64,000 bases of DNA from Streptomyces sp. NBC_00358 (GTDB lineage Bacteria; Actinomycetota; Actinomycetes; Streptomycetales; Streptomycetaceae). How positions within the stretch are numbered: position 1 is the first letter of the stretch; every line of letters begins with the position of its first letter. The notes under the pieces were generated by a model that ran no database searches, had not been told where the DNA came from, and was given only the letters and a program-made list of their open reading frames with translations. Positions 8,779-17,284 of this stretch are shown here, one piece after another. The stretch covers positions 4,340,001 to 4,404,000 of the forward strand of contig NZ_CP107976.1 of assembly GCF_036099295.1 (NCBI RefSeq), given 5' to 3'. Made by a program: the position numbers and the translations under genes.

Positions 8779-10548
8779 TCACTGCTCCTGGGGACGGGAC
8801 TGTGGCGCCGCGTGGGGCTGCCGGGATGTCGGGGGGAAGTCTGCGGTATCGGTGGTGTGAACGGCGAGCGTCCGGTCGGGATTCAGCCGTACGACGATGT
8901 GCCGGCGCCACTGGGCGTCGTCCCGGTCGGAGTGGTCCTCGCGCCAGTGGCAGCCCCGGGTCTCGTCGCGCAGGAGGGCGGCGGCGACCAGGACGCGGGC
9001 CACGCACAGCAGGTTGGTGGCCTCCCAGGTGTCGACGCCGGGCTCGGAGGTCTTGCCGTTCTCGTCGAGGGCGTCACGGGCGTCGGTGTGCAGCCGCTGG
9101 AGCTGGTCGGCCGCGGTCTCCAGGGACTGGGCGGAGCGCAGCACACCGGCGCCCGCGGTCATGATCCGCTGGATCGCGAAGCGGTTCTCGGGGGCGAGGA
9201 GCGGGTGCGCGGGCTTCTCGGGGTGCGGGACGGGTACCGGCACGCGCGCGTGCAGACCGTCCCCGGCGTGGCTCGCCACGATGTCGTCGGCGATGCGCTC
9301 GGCGTAGACCAGGCCCTCCAGCAGCGAGTTGGAGGCGAGCCGGTTGGCGCCGTGGACACCCGTGCAGGCGACCTCGCCGCACGCGTACAGGCCGGGGACC
9401 GTGGTGCGGCCCCGCGCGTCCGTCCGTACGCCTCCGGAGGCGTAGTGGGCGGCCGGGGCGACCGGGACGGGCTCGGTCACCGGGTCGATGCCGTTGGCGC
9501 GGCAGGCGGCCAGGATCGTCGGGAAGCGGTGCTCCCACATGTCGGCGCCGAAGTGCCGGGCGTCGAGGAACATGTGCTCGGCGTCCTGCTCCTGCATGCG
9601 GCGCGTGATGCCCTTGGCGACGATGTCCCGGGGCGCCAGTTCGGCCAGCTCGTGCTGGCCGACCATGAAGCGCACGCCGTCACCGTCGACCAGATGGGCG
9701 CCCTCGCCGCGTACCGCCTCGGAGACCAGCGGCTGCTGGCCCTCCGCGTCCGGTCCGAGGAACAGCACGGTCGGGTGGAACTGCACGAATTCGAGGTCGG
9801 AGACCTCGGCGCCCGCGCGCAGGGCGAGGGCCACGCCGTCGCCCGTGGAGACGGAGGGGTTGGTGGTCGCGGAGTAGACCTGTCCCATGCCGCCGGTGGC
9901 GAGGACCACGGCGGGGGCGTGGACGGCGCCGACCCCGTCGTGCTGGCCCTCTCCCATGACGTGCAGGGTGACGCCCGCGGTGCGGCCGTCGGCGTCCGTG
10001 AGGAGGTCGAGGACGAGCGCGTTCTCGACCGTGCGCAGACCGCGCGCCCGTACCGCCTCGACGAGGGCCCGGGAGATCTCGGCTCCGGTCGCGTCGCCGC
10101 CGGCGTGCGCGATGCGGCGGCGGTGGTGGCCGCCCTCTCGGGTGAGTTCGAGTCCGCCCTCGGAGGACTCGTCGAAGTGCGCGCCCGTCTCGATGAGCCG
10201 GCGGACGGCGTCGGGGCCCTCCGTGACGAGGATGCGCACGGCCTCCTCGTCGCACAGGCCGACGCCCGCGACCAGGGTGTCGTCGAGGTGCTGCTCTGGG
10301 GTGTCGCCGTCACCGAGCGCGGCGGCGACGCCGCCCTGCGCCCAGCGCGTGGAGCCGTCGTCCAGCCGTGCCTTGGTGACGACGACGGTCCGCAGTCCCG
10401 CGGCCTCGCAGCGCAGGGCCGCGGTGAGGCCGGCGACGCCGGATCCGACGATCACGACGTCCGCGGTGAGGGCCCAGCCGGGGGCGGGCGCGTGCAGGCG
10501 TATGCCGGTGCCAGTGGCGGTGTCTGAACCTGTGCCTTTGCCGGTCAC
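8779..10548 (-). CDS. nadB: L-aspartate oxidase
   Basis: FAD enzyme that oxidises aspartate to iminoaspartate, the first step of de novo NAD synthesis. 589 residues: dinucleotide-binding motif VVIVGSGVAGLTAALRC at about 30-46, the substrate loop TRWAQGGVAAALG, HHRRRIAHAGGDATG, the ATGGMGQVY motif, and the family box TAAHYASGGVRTDARGRT followed by GEVACTGVHGANRLASNSLLE. It starts at a GTG overlapping the panC stop by 4 bp (GTGA). nadA is not in the window, so quinolinate synthase must be encoded elsewhere. Confidence 0.96.
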   Translation of the reverse strand: MTGKGTGSDTATGTGIRLHAPAPGWALTADVVIVGSGVAGLTAALRCEAAGLRTVVVTKARLDDGSTRWAQGGVAAALGDGDTPEQHLDDTLVAGVGLCDEEAVRILVTEGPDAVRRLIETGAHFDESSEGGLELTREGGHHRRRIAHAGGDATGAEISRALVEAVRARGLRTVENALVLDLLTDADGRTAGVTLHVMGEGQHDGVGAVHAPAVVLATGGMGQVYSATTNPSVSTGDGVALALRAGAEVSDLEFVQFHPTVLFLGPDAEGQQPLVSEAVRGEGAHLVDGDGVRFMVGQHELAELAPRDIVAKGITRRMQEQDAEHMFLDARHFGADMWEHRFPTILAACRANGIDPVTEPVPVAPAAHYASGGVRTDARGRTTVPGLYACGEVACTGVHGANRLASNSLLEGLVYAERIADDIVASHAGDGLHARVPVPVPHPEKPAHPLLAPENRFAIQRIMTAGAGVLRSAQSLETAADQLQRLHTDARDALDENGKTSEPGVDTWEATNLLCVARVLVAAALLRDETRGCHWREDHSDRDDAQWRRHIVVRLNPDRTLAVHTTDTADFPPTSRQPHAAPQSRPQEQ

Positions 10549-11537
10549 GAGGCGGCTCCGAAGGTGAGGGGGATGTTGTCGATCAGCCGGGTCGTCCCGA
10601 CCCGGGCGGCGACGGCGAGGACCGCCTCGCCGGTGAAGTCGTCCGGTACCTCCGTGAAATCGGAGGGGTCGACGAGGGCGAGATAGTCCAGGACCAGCGG
10701 CGGCTTCATGCGGGCCGCCTCGTCCAGGACCAGCCGGGCCGCCGAGCGGACCCCGCCCGGCCAGCCGGGGACGGCCTTGGCGACGGCGTGCGCGTCGGCT
10801 GCGGCCCGGGACTCGCCCAGGGCGCTGAGTGCCTCGGCACGCGCGCGCGTGGCGGGCACCTCCAGGGCCCTCGCGCGCAGCGCCTCCTGCGCGGCGTGCC
10901 GGTCGCGGCCCGCGAACAGGGCCTGCGAGAGGGCGAGCGCGGTGCGCCGCTCCGCTGCCGAGAGGTAGCGGTTGCGGCTGGAGAGGGCGAGCCCGTCCTC
11001 CTCGCGCACGGTGGGGACACCGGCGATCTCCACGCCGAAGTTCAGGTCGCGTGCCATGCGCCGGATCAGGGCCAGCTGCTGGGCGTCCTTCTGGCCGAAC
11101 AGCGCCACGTCGGGCCGGGTGAGGTGCAGCAGTTTGGCGACGACGGTGAGCATGCCGTCGAAGTGCCCCGGCCGTACGGAGCCCTCCAGGCGCTCGCCCA
11201 TCGGTCCCGCGGAGATCCGGACCTGGGGCTCGCCGCCGGGGTAGACCTCGTCGACGGCGGGGGCGAACACGACGTCCGCGCCCGCCTGTTCGGCGATCTT
11301 CAGGTCGGCGTCGAGGGTGCGCGGGTAGCGGTCGAGATCCTCGCCCCGACCGAACTGCAGGGGGTTCACGAAGACGGTGACGACCACCTCGCCCGCGTCT
11401 CCCGCGATCTCGCGGGCGGTGCGGATCAAGGTGGCATGGCCCTCGTGGAGGGCGCCCATGGTCATCACGACGGCCCGGCGGCCCGCGCGGGCACGCGCGT
11501 GCAGTTCGCCGGCGGTGCGCAGCAGGACAGTGGTCAT
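10545..11537 (-). CDS. panC: Pantothenate synthetase
   Basis: Condenses pantoate with beta-alanine using ATP to make pantothenate. 330 residues with MTMGALHEGH (HIGH-type motif) near 27-36, VVVTVFVNPLQFGRGEDLDRYPR, VRPGHFDGMLTVV, FGQKDAQQ and the KMSKS-like ALSSRNRYLS. It runs about 45 residues longer than the E. coli enzyme because of an Ala-rich stretch around 215-265. The ATG at 11535-11537 overlaps the preceding stop by 4 bp (ATGA), so it is translationally coupled. Confidence 0.96.
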   Translation of the reverse strand: MTTVLLRTAGELHARARAGRRAVVMTMGALHEGHATLIRTAREIAGDAGEVVVTVFVNPLQFGRGEDLDRYPRTLDADLKIAEQAGADVVFAPAVDEVYPGGEPQVRISAGPMGERLEGSVRPGHFDGMLTVVAKLLHLTRPDVALFGQKDAQQLALIRRMARDLNFGVEIAGVPTVREEDGLALSSRNRYLSAAERRTALALSQALFAGRDRHAAQEALRARALEVPATRARAEALSALGESRAAADAHAVAKAVPGWPGGVRSAARLVLDEAARMKPPLVLDYLALVDPSDFTEVPDDFTGEAVLAVAARVGTTRLIDNIPLTFGAAS

Positions 11538-12472
11538 CGGGCGTCTCCCTCGGTCCCCTGGGTCCCGTCCGACCCGTCGGCGAGTACCCCCAGGAGGTCC
11601 TCGGCGAGTTCCGGCTTGAGCAGTCCGTGGGCGAGCGCGCGGTCGGCGGTCGCGCGGGCCATCGCCAGATAGCCGGCGACGGTCCCCGGGGCGTGCCGGC
11701 GCAGCTCGGCGACGTGCGCGGCGACCGTGCCCGCGTCGCCTCGCGCGACGGGTCCGGTCAGGGCCGCGTCGCCCGATCTGAGGGCGTTGTCCAGGGCGGC
11801 CCCGAGCAGCGGGCCCAGCATCCGGTCGGGGGCCTCCACACCCGCGGTGCGCAGCAGCTCCATCGACTCGGCGACCAGGGTCACCAGGTGGTTGGCGCCG
11901 AGCGCGAGGGCCGCGTGGTAGAGCGGCCGGGACTCCTCGGCGATCCACTCGGGCTCGCCGCCCATCTCGATCACCAGGGCCTCCGCGGCGAGCCTCAGTG
12001 GCTCGGGCGCGGTGACCCCGAAGGAGCATCCGGCGAGCCGCTGGACGTCCACGGGGGTGCCGGTGAACGTCATCGCGGGATGCAGGGCGAGCGGCAGCGC
12101 GCCCGCCCTGAGCGCCGGGTCGAGCACCCGTGTGCCGTACCGCCCGGAGGTGTGGACCAGCAACTGGCCGGGCCGGACGGCGCCCGTCTCGGCGAGCCCC
12201 TCGACGAGCCCGGGGAGGGCGTCGTCGGGAACGGTCAGCAGCACCAGTTCGGCCCGCTCCAGGACCTGCGCCGGGGACATCAGCGGCACGTCGGGCAGTA
12301 GCTGCGCGGCACGCCTCCTGGAGGCGTCGGAGACGCCCGAGACGGCCACCGGGCGATGCCCGGCGAGCTGGAGCGCGGCGGCGAGCGCGGGTCCGACACG
12401 GCCGGCGCCGACGACGCCGACGGTCAGCCGCGCTGGGCGGTCCTTCGGCTCTGGCTGGGGAAATGTACTCAC
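11534..12472 (-). CDS. Rossmann-like and DUF2520 domain protein
   Basis: 312 residues. The N-terminal Rossmann fold has GVVGAGRVGPALAAAL at about 18-33, and the C-terminal helical DUF2520 domain contains YHAALALGANHLVTLVAES. Fold and layout resemble ketopantoate reductase/ProC-type dehydrogenases, and it is the first gene of an operon whose next gene is panC. A ketopantoate-related reduction is an attractive guess but is not shown by the sequence. It ends overlapping panC. Confidence 0.85.
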   Translation of the reverse strand: MSTFPQPEPKDRPARLTVGVVGAGRVGPALAAALQLAGHRPVAVSGVSDASRRRAAQLLPDVPLMSPAQVLERAELVLLTVPDDALPGLVEGLAETGAVRPGQLLVHTSGRYGTRVLDPALRAGALPLALHPAMTFTGTPVDVQRLAGCSFGVTAPEPLRLAAEALVIEMGGEPEWIAEESRPLYHAALALGANHLVTLVAESMELLRTAGVEAPDRMLGPLLGAALDNALRSGDAALTGPVARGDAGTVAAHVAELRRHAPGTVAGYLAMARATADRALAHGLLKPELAEDLLGVLADGSDGTQGTEGDAR

Positions 12473-12691
12473 TCGACGGCGGCCTTCCGTTCCAGTCCGC
12501 TCGGGGTACCGGACGATTTCTCGTCATGTTAACGCGATTGGTTCCGGGGCAGCCCGGCCGTCCACAGCCTGTGGGTTTCCGCAGGCCGCGGGGGCGGGTC
12601 GCGCGTAGACCCCGTGGCCGGGATTTCCGCAGGTCACCGGGGTGCGGGAATCGGGGTGGCCTGCCGGGCGGGCTCGGGACATCATCCTGGG

Positions 12692-13903
12692 ATGAGCGAT
12701 ACGGCGGCAGTGAGCGGTACGGAGCCCGCGGGGCGGGCGGGGAACGAGACGGCGGCGCTGTCTCCCGAGGAGCGGTTCGAGCGGCGCGTGGCCGCCTGGA
12801 AGAGCGCCGGGCGGGTGCTGTGGCGGCCCGGTTACCAGCAGACGCTCGGTGAGCGCCTGGCCTGGCTGAGCGAGGCCGCCGGTGAGGTGTGCGACCTCGA
12901 CGGGCGGGTCGACATGTACGGCGACGGCCTCGTCGAGACCCTGGAGGAGCGGGTCGCCGAACTGCTCGGCACGGAGGCGGCGGTCTTCTTCCCGACCGGG
13001 ACGATGGCCCAGCAGATCGTCCTGCGCTGCTGGGCGGGCCGGACCGGCGACGCGACCGTGGCGCTGCACGCCCTCAGTCACCCCGAAGTCCACGAACGGC
13101 AGGCGTTCAGCCAGGTCAGCGGCTTGCGCCCGGTCCGTCTGACGAACGAGCCCCGGATGCCGACCGCCGAGGAGGTACGGGACTTCCCCGAGCCCTTCGG
13201 AGCGCTGCTGCTGGAGCTTCCCCTCAGGGACGCCGGTTTCGTCCTGCCCACCTGGGAGGAGCTCACCGAGGTCGTGGAGGCCGCCCGCGAGCGCGACGCG
13301 GTGGTCCACTTCGACGGGGCCCGGCTGTGGGAGTGCACCCCGCATTTCGGACGCCCCCTGAAGGAGATCGCGGGCCTCGCGGACAGTGTGTACGTCTCGT
13401 TCTACAAGTCGCTGGGCGGTTTCGGGGGTGCCGCGGTCGGGGGGCCGAAGACGCTCGTGGACGAGGCGAAGACCTGGCGGCACCGGTACGGCGGCATGAT
13501 CATCCAGCAGTTCCCGACCGTCCTGTCCGCGCTGATCGGCCTGGAGCGGGAGCTGCCCCGGCTGCCGGACTACGTCGCCCACGCGCGCGTGGTGGCCGGT
13601 GCGCTGCGCGAGGGCTTCACGGAGGCCGGGGTCCCGTGGGTCCGTGTCCACCCCGAGGAGCCGCACACCCACCAGTTCCAGGTCTGGCTCCCGTACGAAC
13701 CGGACGTGCTCGGTGACGTGGCGCTGAGGCATACCGAGGAGACGGGGACGGGCCTCTTCGCCCAGGGCTGGAACCGGGGTGGCCCCGGACTCGCGTACAC
13801 CGAGGTGACCGTGGCGGGGCCGGGTCTGGAGTGGACGGCGGCCGACGTGAAGGCGGCGGTGCGGACGTTCGTGGAGCGGCTGCCGGACCGGGGCTCCGAG
13901 TAG
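12692..13903 (+). CDS. Threonine aldolase / beta-eliminating-lyase family PLP enzyme
   Basis: 403 residues of a fold-type I PLP lyase: ELLGTEAAVFFPTGTMAQQI, the cofactor aspartate in VVHFDGARLW, and the Schiff-base lysine in VYVSFYKSLGGFGGA. Threonine aldolases cleave L-threonine or L-allo-threonine to glycine and acetaldehyde. This protein has a longer N-terminus (about 50 residues) than the E. coli LtaE type, so another beta-hydroxy amino acid may be the substrate. The ATG at 12692 is the first Met that keeps a compact N-terminus; the frame upstream is non-coding in character. Confidence 0.85.
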   Translation: MSDTAAVSGTEPAGRAGNETAALSPEERFERRVAAWKSAGRVLWRPGYQQTLGERLAWLSEAAGEVCDLDGRVDMYGDGLVETLEERVAELLGTEAAVFFPTGTMAQQIVLRCWAGRTGDATVALHALSHPEVHERQAFSQVSGLRPVRLTNEPRMPTAEEVRDFPEPFGALLLELPLRDAGFVLPTWEELTEVVEAARERDAVVHFDGARLWECTPHFGRPLKEIAGLADSVYVSFYKSLGGFGGAAVGGPKTLVDEAKTWRHRYGGMIIQQFPTVLSALIGLERELPRLPDYVAHARVVAGALREGFTEAGVPWVRVHPEEPHTHQFQVWLPYEPDVLGDVALRHTEETGTGLFAQGWNRGGPGLAYTEVTVAGPGLEWTAADVKAAVRTFVERLPDRGSE

Positions 13904-13958
13904 CAGGGGATCACGCGCCCGCCCGGCCGGCGTGGGCGCGGTCCCGTCGGGCCGGGTA

Positions 13959-14057
13959 CCGGTCTCAGGCGGCCGCCTGGGGCCGGGTACGGGCCGGACA
14001 CCGGTCTCAGCCGGCCGCCTGGGGCAGGCCGGACTCCGGTCTCAGCCGGCCGCGTGC
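13959..14057. repeat. Direct repeats after the lyase gene
   Basis: Three copies of a roughly 22-bp unit (CCGGTCTCAGCCGGCCGCCT) begin at 13959, 14001 and 14036. The last copy forms the 3' end of the small minus-strand gene. Confidence 0.7.
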
Positions 14058-14260
14058 CGGTGCTGTCCGTGCAGCCACCGGCTCAGGGCGCCGCGTATCC
14101 GGCCGTGCGCCGGGTGCCCGGCCACGACGGCCCGGAACTGCCGGTAGTCGCGCAGTTCCCGCGCGGTCTCCCAGTCGTGGCTGCCGGGTGCCGGGGGTGC
14201 CGCCTCCCCGTGCTGCGAGGCCCGGTAGGTGTCCAGGAGGTACTGCTGGGTGATGCTCAT
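14042..14260 (-). CDS. Small conserved hypothetical protein
   Basis: 72 residues beginning MSITQQYLLDTYRASQHGE, with a C-terminal basic helix (GRIRGALSRWLHGQHRH). A GAGAGG ribosome site lies 9 nt before the ATG. It is divergent from the ArsR/DUF5937 gene, and a large palindrome (14353-14381) sits between the two promoters. No domain is recognised. Confidence 0.6.
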   Translation of the reverse strand: MSITQQYLLDTYRASQHGEAAPPAPGSHDWETARELRDYRQFRAVVAGHPAHGRIRGALSRWLHGQHRHAAG

Positions 14261-14352
14261 GACCGATCGCCTCTCGGGACGAGGGATGGGACCGAAGGAC
14301 CGCAGGAAATGACCCGGATATCCCAGGTTGCGCCTGATCTCCAGGGCTGTCG

Positions 14353-14381
14353 CGTCGATTGACGGCCGCCGTCAATCGACG
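14353..14381. promoter_or_regulatory. 29-bp perfect palindrome between divergent genes (probable operator)
   Basis: Arms CGTCGATTGACGGC (14353-14366) and its exact complement (14368-14381) flank a single C. It lies 38 bp before the ArsR/DUF5937 start and 93 bp before the divergent small gene. The arms contain TTGACG reading both ways. It is probably the binding site of the adjacent ArsR-type protein; this is inference. Confidence 0.65.
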
Positions 14382-14418
14382 GCGGCCCGTTGTCGGTGGC
14401 GGGGTGCACCATGGGCGT

Positions 14419-15525
14419 ATGAGCGTGCGCATCGACATCAGCGGGCTGCGGCCGGAGCGGATCGCCGTCGTGCCGTCGCCGCTGGCCGAGCTGGGGATGG
14501 CGCTGCACGCGCTGGCGGAGCCGGGACACCACCCCGGGCTCCAGGGCTGGGTGACGGGGGTGACGGCAGGGCTCGACCCGCATCTCGCGGACCGGATGTG
14601 CGAGGCGGACTTCCTGTGGCGCACGACGTTCTCGGACCTCTTCCTGCCGTGCGCGGGCGTCCCGGGCGGGCCCTCGCTGCCCGGCGCGACGCTCGCCGAG
14701 GACCTTGACCTGCTGGACAAGCTCACGGACGAGCAGTTCGTGGACGCGGCGCTGGAGTTCACCTGCGCGCTGGCCTACGGCACGGAGGGGCCGCACGCCC
14801 TGTCCGACCCCGAGGTGCAGCGGCGCGCCGTGGACCTGGCAGCCTCCCGGGGGCCCCAGCAGACGCGGTTCACCGAGCGGCTGCTGGTGGACCCGCCCGG
14901 CGTGCGGGCCTGGCTGCGGCAGTTCCTGGAGGACTGCGACGAGGCCTTCTTCGCCGAGACCTGGTCCCGGCTGCGCCACCCGCTCGCCGCGGAGGCCCGC
15001 CACAAGACGGATCTGCTCCGGCACAAGGGCCTGGCCGAGGCGCTGGGCTCGGTCTCCTCCGCCCTGTCCCTGGACGAGGCGGCACGGATCATCACGGTGG
15101 ACAAGCTCACCGAGGGGAGCACGGTCACGGCCGGCGGCGGTCTGCTCCTCGTCCCCACCAGCCTCGGCCGCCCGCACCTGATGGTGCTCCACCGGTACCG
15201 GTGGCAGCCGGTGCTGCACTACCCCGTCAGCTCCCCCGAGCTCGCCACCCCGCCCTCCGTGGAACAGCTCACCCTGCGGATGAGCGCCCTGTCCCACCCG
15301 GTCCGGATGCGCATCTGCCGCCATCTGGCGCGCAGCGCGTACACCACCGGTGAACTGGCGCAGGTGCACGGCATGACCGCGCCGGAGATATCCCGGCACC
15401 TGGGCGTGCTCAAGAAGGCGGGCCTGATCACCACGCGGCGCCGCGGCCGGTACGTGCTGCACCAGCTCGACGTCGGTGTGGTGGCCCGGCTGGGCAGCGA
15501 CTTCCTGGAGGGGCTCCTGCGCTGA
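14419..15525 (+). CDS. ArsR-type HTH regulator with DUF5937 N-terminal domain
   Basis: 368 residues. Positions 1 to about 250 are the DUF5937-type helical domain; about 285-345 are an ArsR winged helix (LRMSALSHPVRMRICRHLARSAYTTGELAQVHGMTAPEISRHLGVLKKAGLI, then RRGRYVLHQL for the wing). The ligand is unknown and I see no ArsR metal-site cysteines in the HTH. The ATG at 14419 lies exactly 7 nt after CACCAT (14407-14412), consistent with a leaderless mRNA. The palindrome upstream suggests autoregulation and control of the divergent small gene. Confidence 0.85.
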   Translation: MSVRIDISGLRPERIAVVPSPLAELGMALHALAEPGHHPGLQGWVTGVTAGLDPHLADRMCEADFLWRTTFSDLFLPCAGVPGGPSLPGATLAEDLDLLDKLTDEQFVDAALEFTCALAYGTEGPHALSDPEVQRRAVDLAASRGPQQTRFTERLLVDPPGVRAWLRQFLEDCDEAFFAETWSRLRHPLAAEARHKTDLLRHKGLAEALGSVSSALSLDEAARIITVDKLTEGSTVTAGGGLLLVPTSLGRPHLMVLHRYRWQPVLHYPVSSPELATPPSVEQLTLRMSALSHPVRMRICRHLARSAYTTGELAQVHGMTAPEISRHLGVLKKAGLITTRRRGRYVLHQLDVGVVARLGSDFLEGLLR

Positions 15526-15560
15526 GGCCACGGGGAGAGCATCCGGCCCGCACGGCCGAC

Positions 15561-15740
15561 CCGGCCGAAGCGGTGCCGCGCCTCAGGCCCCGGCCGAAGC
15601 GGTGCCTCGCTTCGGGCCCCGGTGGAAGCGGTGCCTCGCCTCAGACCGGTCCAAGCTGTGCCGTGCCTCGGGCCCCGGTGGAAGCGGTGCCTGACCTCAG
15701 GCCCGTCGAAGCTGTACCGCGCCTCGGGCCCGTCAAAGCG
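15561..15740. repeat. Degenerate 27-29-bp tandem repeat between convergent genes
   Basis: Seven units start at 15567, 15596, 15625, 15652, 15681, 15708 and 15735, so the spacing is 29 or 27 bp. The consensus begins GAAGCGGTGCCTCGCCTCGG. It fills almost the whole gap between the ArsR/DUF5937 gene and the convergent TmrB-like gene. No reading frame of gene-like character is seen across it. Confidence 0.85.
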
Positions 15741-15759
15741 GAATGGGGGTACGGCCGGT

Positions 15760-16392
15760 TCAGTCGAGGCGGATGTGGCGCACGCTCGTCCGCGCCCGTC
15801 GCAGGCGTCCGCGCAGGACACCGTCCCGGTTCGGCGTGAGCGTCAGACCGGCGAGGACGGCGATGCGGTCGGCGGTCCTGGCGACCGTCGTCTGGTCGGT
15901 CCACAGATGCTCGGCGAACTCCGGCTCGCGCAGCCGCTCCAGGCAGTGGTCGAGCTGCCGTACGGCCCAGCTCTCACGCCTCAACGGGGCGTCCTTCCCG
16001 GCGACATGCCGCAGAAGCCGCCCGGAGCCGCGCTCGCGCAGTCGGCGCAGTACGGTCTCGCGCTCGGCCAGCAGTGTGAAGTGCCGTACGTCGTGGCCCA
16101 GTTCACCCAGCCGTCCGACCGTCTCCGCGAAGTACCGCGGGTCCGTGACCGTCATCGGGGCGATGACCACACCGTCCCGCTTGCCGAGCGCGTGGTCGAG
16201 CACCTCGACCACGCCCTGCCGCCAGGACACCAAGTCCTGGAAGTCTCCGCGGAGTTCGGGCGGGAGCATGCGGCGCAGGCCGAAGCCGGCGTGTTCCGGA
16301 TCGCAGATGACGCTGCCGGGCAGCCGGCGCTGGATCTCGTGTGCGGTCTGTGTCTTGCCGCCCCCGAAGGGGCCGTTGATCCACAGGAGCAT
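15760..16392 (-). CDS. P-loop ATPase/kinase, TmrB-like
   Basis: 210 residues. The Walker A motif is at the very start (WINGPFGGGKTQTAHEI, about 4-20), as in the tunicamycin-resistance protein TmrB and related small kinases; GLRRMLPPELRGDFQD and the Arg-rich lid FTLLAERETVLRRLRERG also match that family. TmrB binds ATP and tunicamycin; whether this protein does is unknown. The ATG follows TAGGGT (16399-16404 on the minus strand) by exactly 7 nt, so the mRNA is probably leaderless and the start is well supported. Confidence 0.85.
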   Translation of the reverse strand: MLLWINGPFGGGKTQTAHEIQRRLPGSVICDPEHAGFGLRRMLPPELRGDFQDLVSWRQGVVEVLDHALGKRDGVVIAPMTVTDPRYFAETVGRLGELGHDVRHFTLLAERETVLRRLRERGSGRLLRHVAGKDAPLRRESWAVRQLDHCLERLREPEFAEHLWTDQTTVARTADRIAVLAGLTLTPNRDGVLRGRLRRARTSVRHIRLD

Positions 16393-16503
16393 GCGCAGAC
16401 CCTAGTGGGCGCCGGTCACATCCCGGTCACGCCCCCGCCCCGCCGTCGGCCCGTGCGGCCGGCCGCGGGGTCGGCCGCGGGGTCGACCGCGCGCCGGTGG
16501 GCG

Positions 16504-17175
16504 TCAGCCCAGGCCGCCCGCCCGGACGATTCCCGTCTCGTAGGCGAGCACGACCACCTGGACCCGGTCGCGCAGCCCCAGCTTGGTGAGAATCCGTCCG
16601 ACGTGGGTCTTCACGGTGGCCTCCGAGAGGACGAGGCGGGCCGCGATCTCCCCGTTGGACAGGCCCTGCGCGACGAGGATCATGACCTCGCGCTCACGCT
16701 CGGTGAGCCGCTCCAGGCCCTTGTGCTGCGGCTCCTTGCCGGCGTTCGGCAGCAGCGGCGCGAACCGGTCGAGCAGACGCCGGGTGGTGGACGGCGCGAC
16801 CACGGCGTCACCGCTGTGCACGGATCGGATGGCGGCGAGCAGTTCACCCGGGGGCACGTCCTTGAGCATGAAGCCGGACGCGCCCGCCTTCAGCCCGGAG
16901 AAGGCGTACTCGTCGAGGTCGAAGGTGGTGAGGATCAGCACCTTCGGCGGGTTCGGGTCCGAGCAGATGCGGCGGGTGGTCTCCACACCGTCCAGCTTCG
17001 GCATGCGCACGTCCATCAGGACCACGTCCACCTCGGTGGCGCGCAGCACCTCCAGGGCCTCGACGCCGTCGCCCGCCTCGGCCACGACCTCCATGTCCGG
17101 CTGGGCGGCGAGCACCATCCGGAAGCCGGTGCGCAGCAGCACCTGGTCGTCGACGAGCATCACGCGGATCGCCAT
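16504..17175 (-). CDS. NarL/LuxR-type response regulator
   Basis: 223 residues. The receiver domain (1-120) has acidic residues in MLVDDQ, the phospho-acceptor Asp in VVLMDVRMP and the conserved Lys in GFMLKDVPP. The LuxR-type HTH (about 155-215) contains LTEREREVMILVAQGLSNGEIAARLVLSEATVKTHVGRIL. It is paired with the histidine kinase encoded just upstream on the same strand, 109 bp away, with three palindromes in that gap. The target genes are unknown. Confidence 0.95.
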   Translation of the reverse strand: MAIRVMLVDDQVLLRTGFRMVLAAQPDMEVVAEAGDGVEALEVLRATEVDVVLMDVRMPKLDGVETTRRICSDPNPPKVLILTTFDLDEYAFSGLKAGASGFMLKDVPPGELLAAIRSVHSGDAVVAPSTTRRLLDRFAPLLPNAGKEPQHKGLERLTEREREVMILVAQGLSNGEIAARLVLSEATVKTHVGRILTKLGLRDRVQVVVLAYETGIVRAGGLG

Positions 17176-17229
17176 CGGGGGCCTTTCACTTCGTAAGGAT
17201 CATTTTTCGAGGTCGGGTGGGTGCCGGTG

Positions 17230-17282
17230 CCTGTGCACAGGGCCCGTGCACGGGCGCGTGCGCACCGGTTCCTGTGTACAGG
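17230..17282. repeat. Three perfect palindromes between kinase and regulator genes
   Basis: CCTGTGCACAGG (17230-17241), GCCCGTGCACGGGC (17242-17255) and CCTGTGTACAGG (17271-17282) lie in the 109-bp gap between the sensor kinase and its response regulator. They could form RNA hairpins attenuating the second gene, or be binding sites. Confidence 0.6.
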
Positions 17283-17284
17283 TG

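Noticed and set aside
13831..14253. 140-codon plus-strand frame after the threonine-aldolase-like gene
   Set aside because: Runs out of frame from inside that gene through the direct repeats and antisense to the small 14042-14260 gene; Arg/Gly/Pro-rich with no domain.
15561..15740. CRISPR-like array
   Set aside because: Repeats are adjacent, degenerate and without unique spacers; no cas genes are present.
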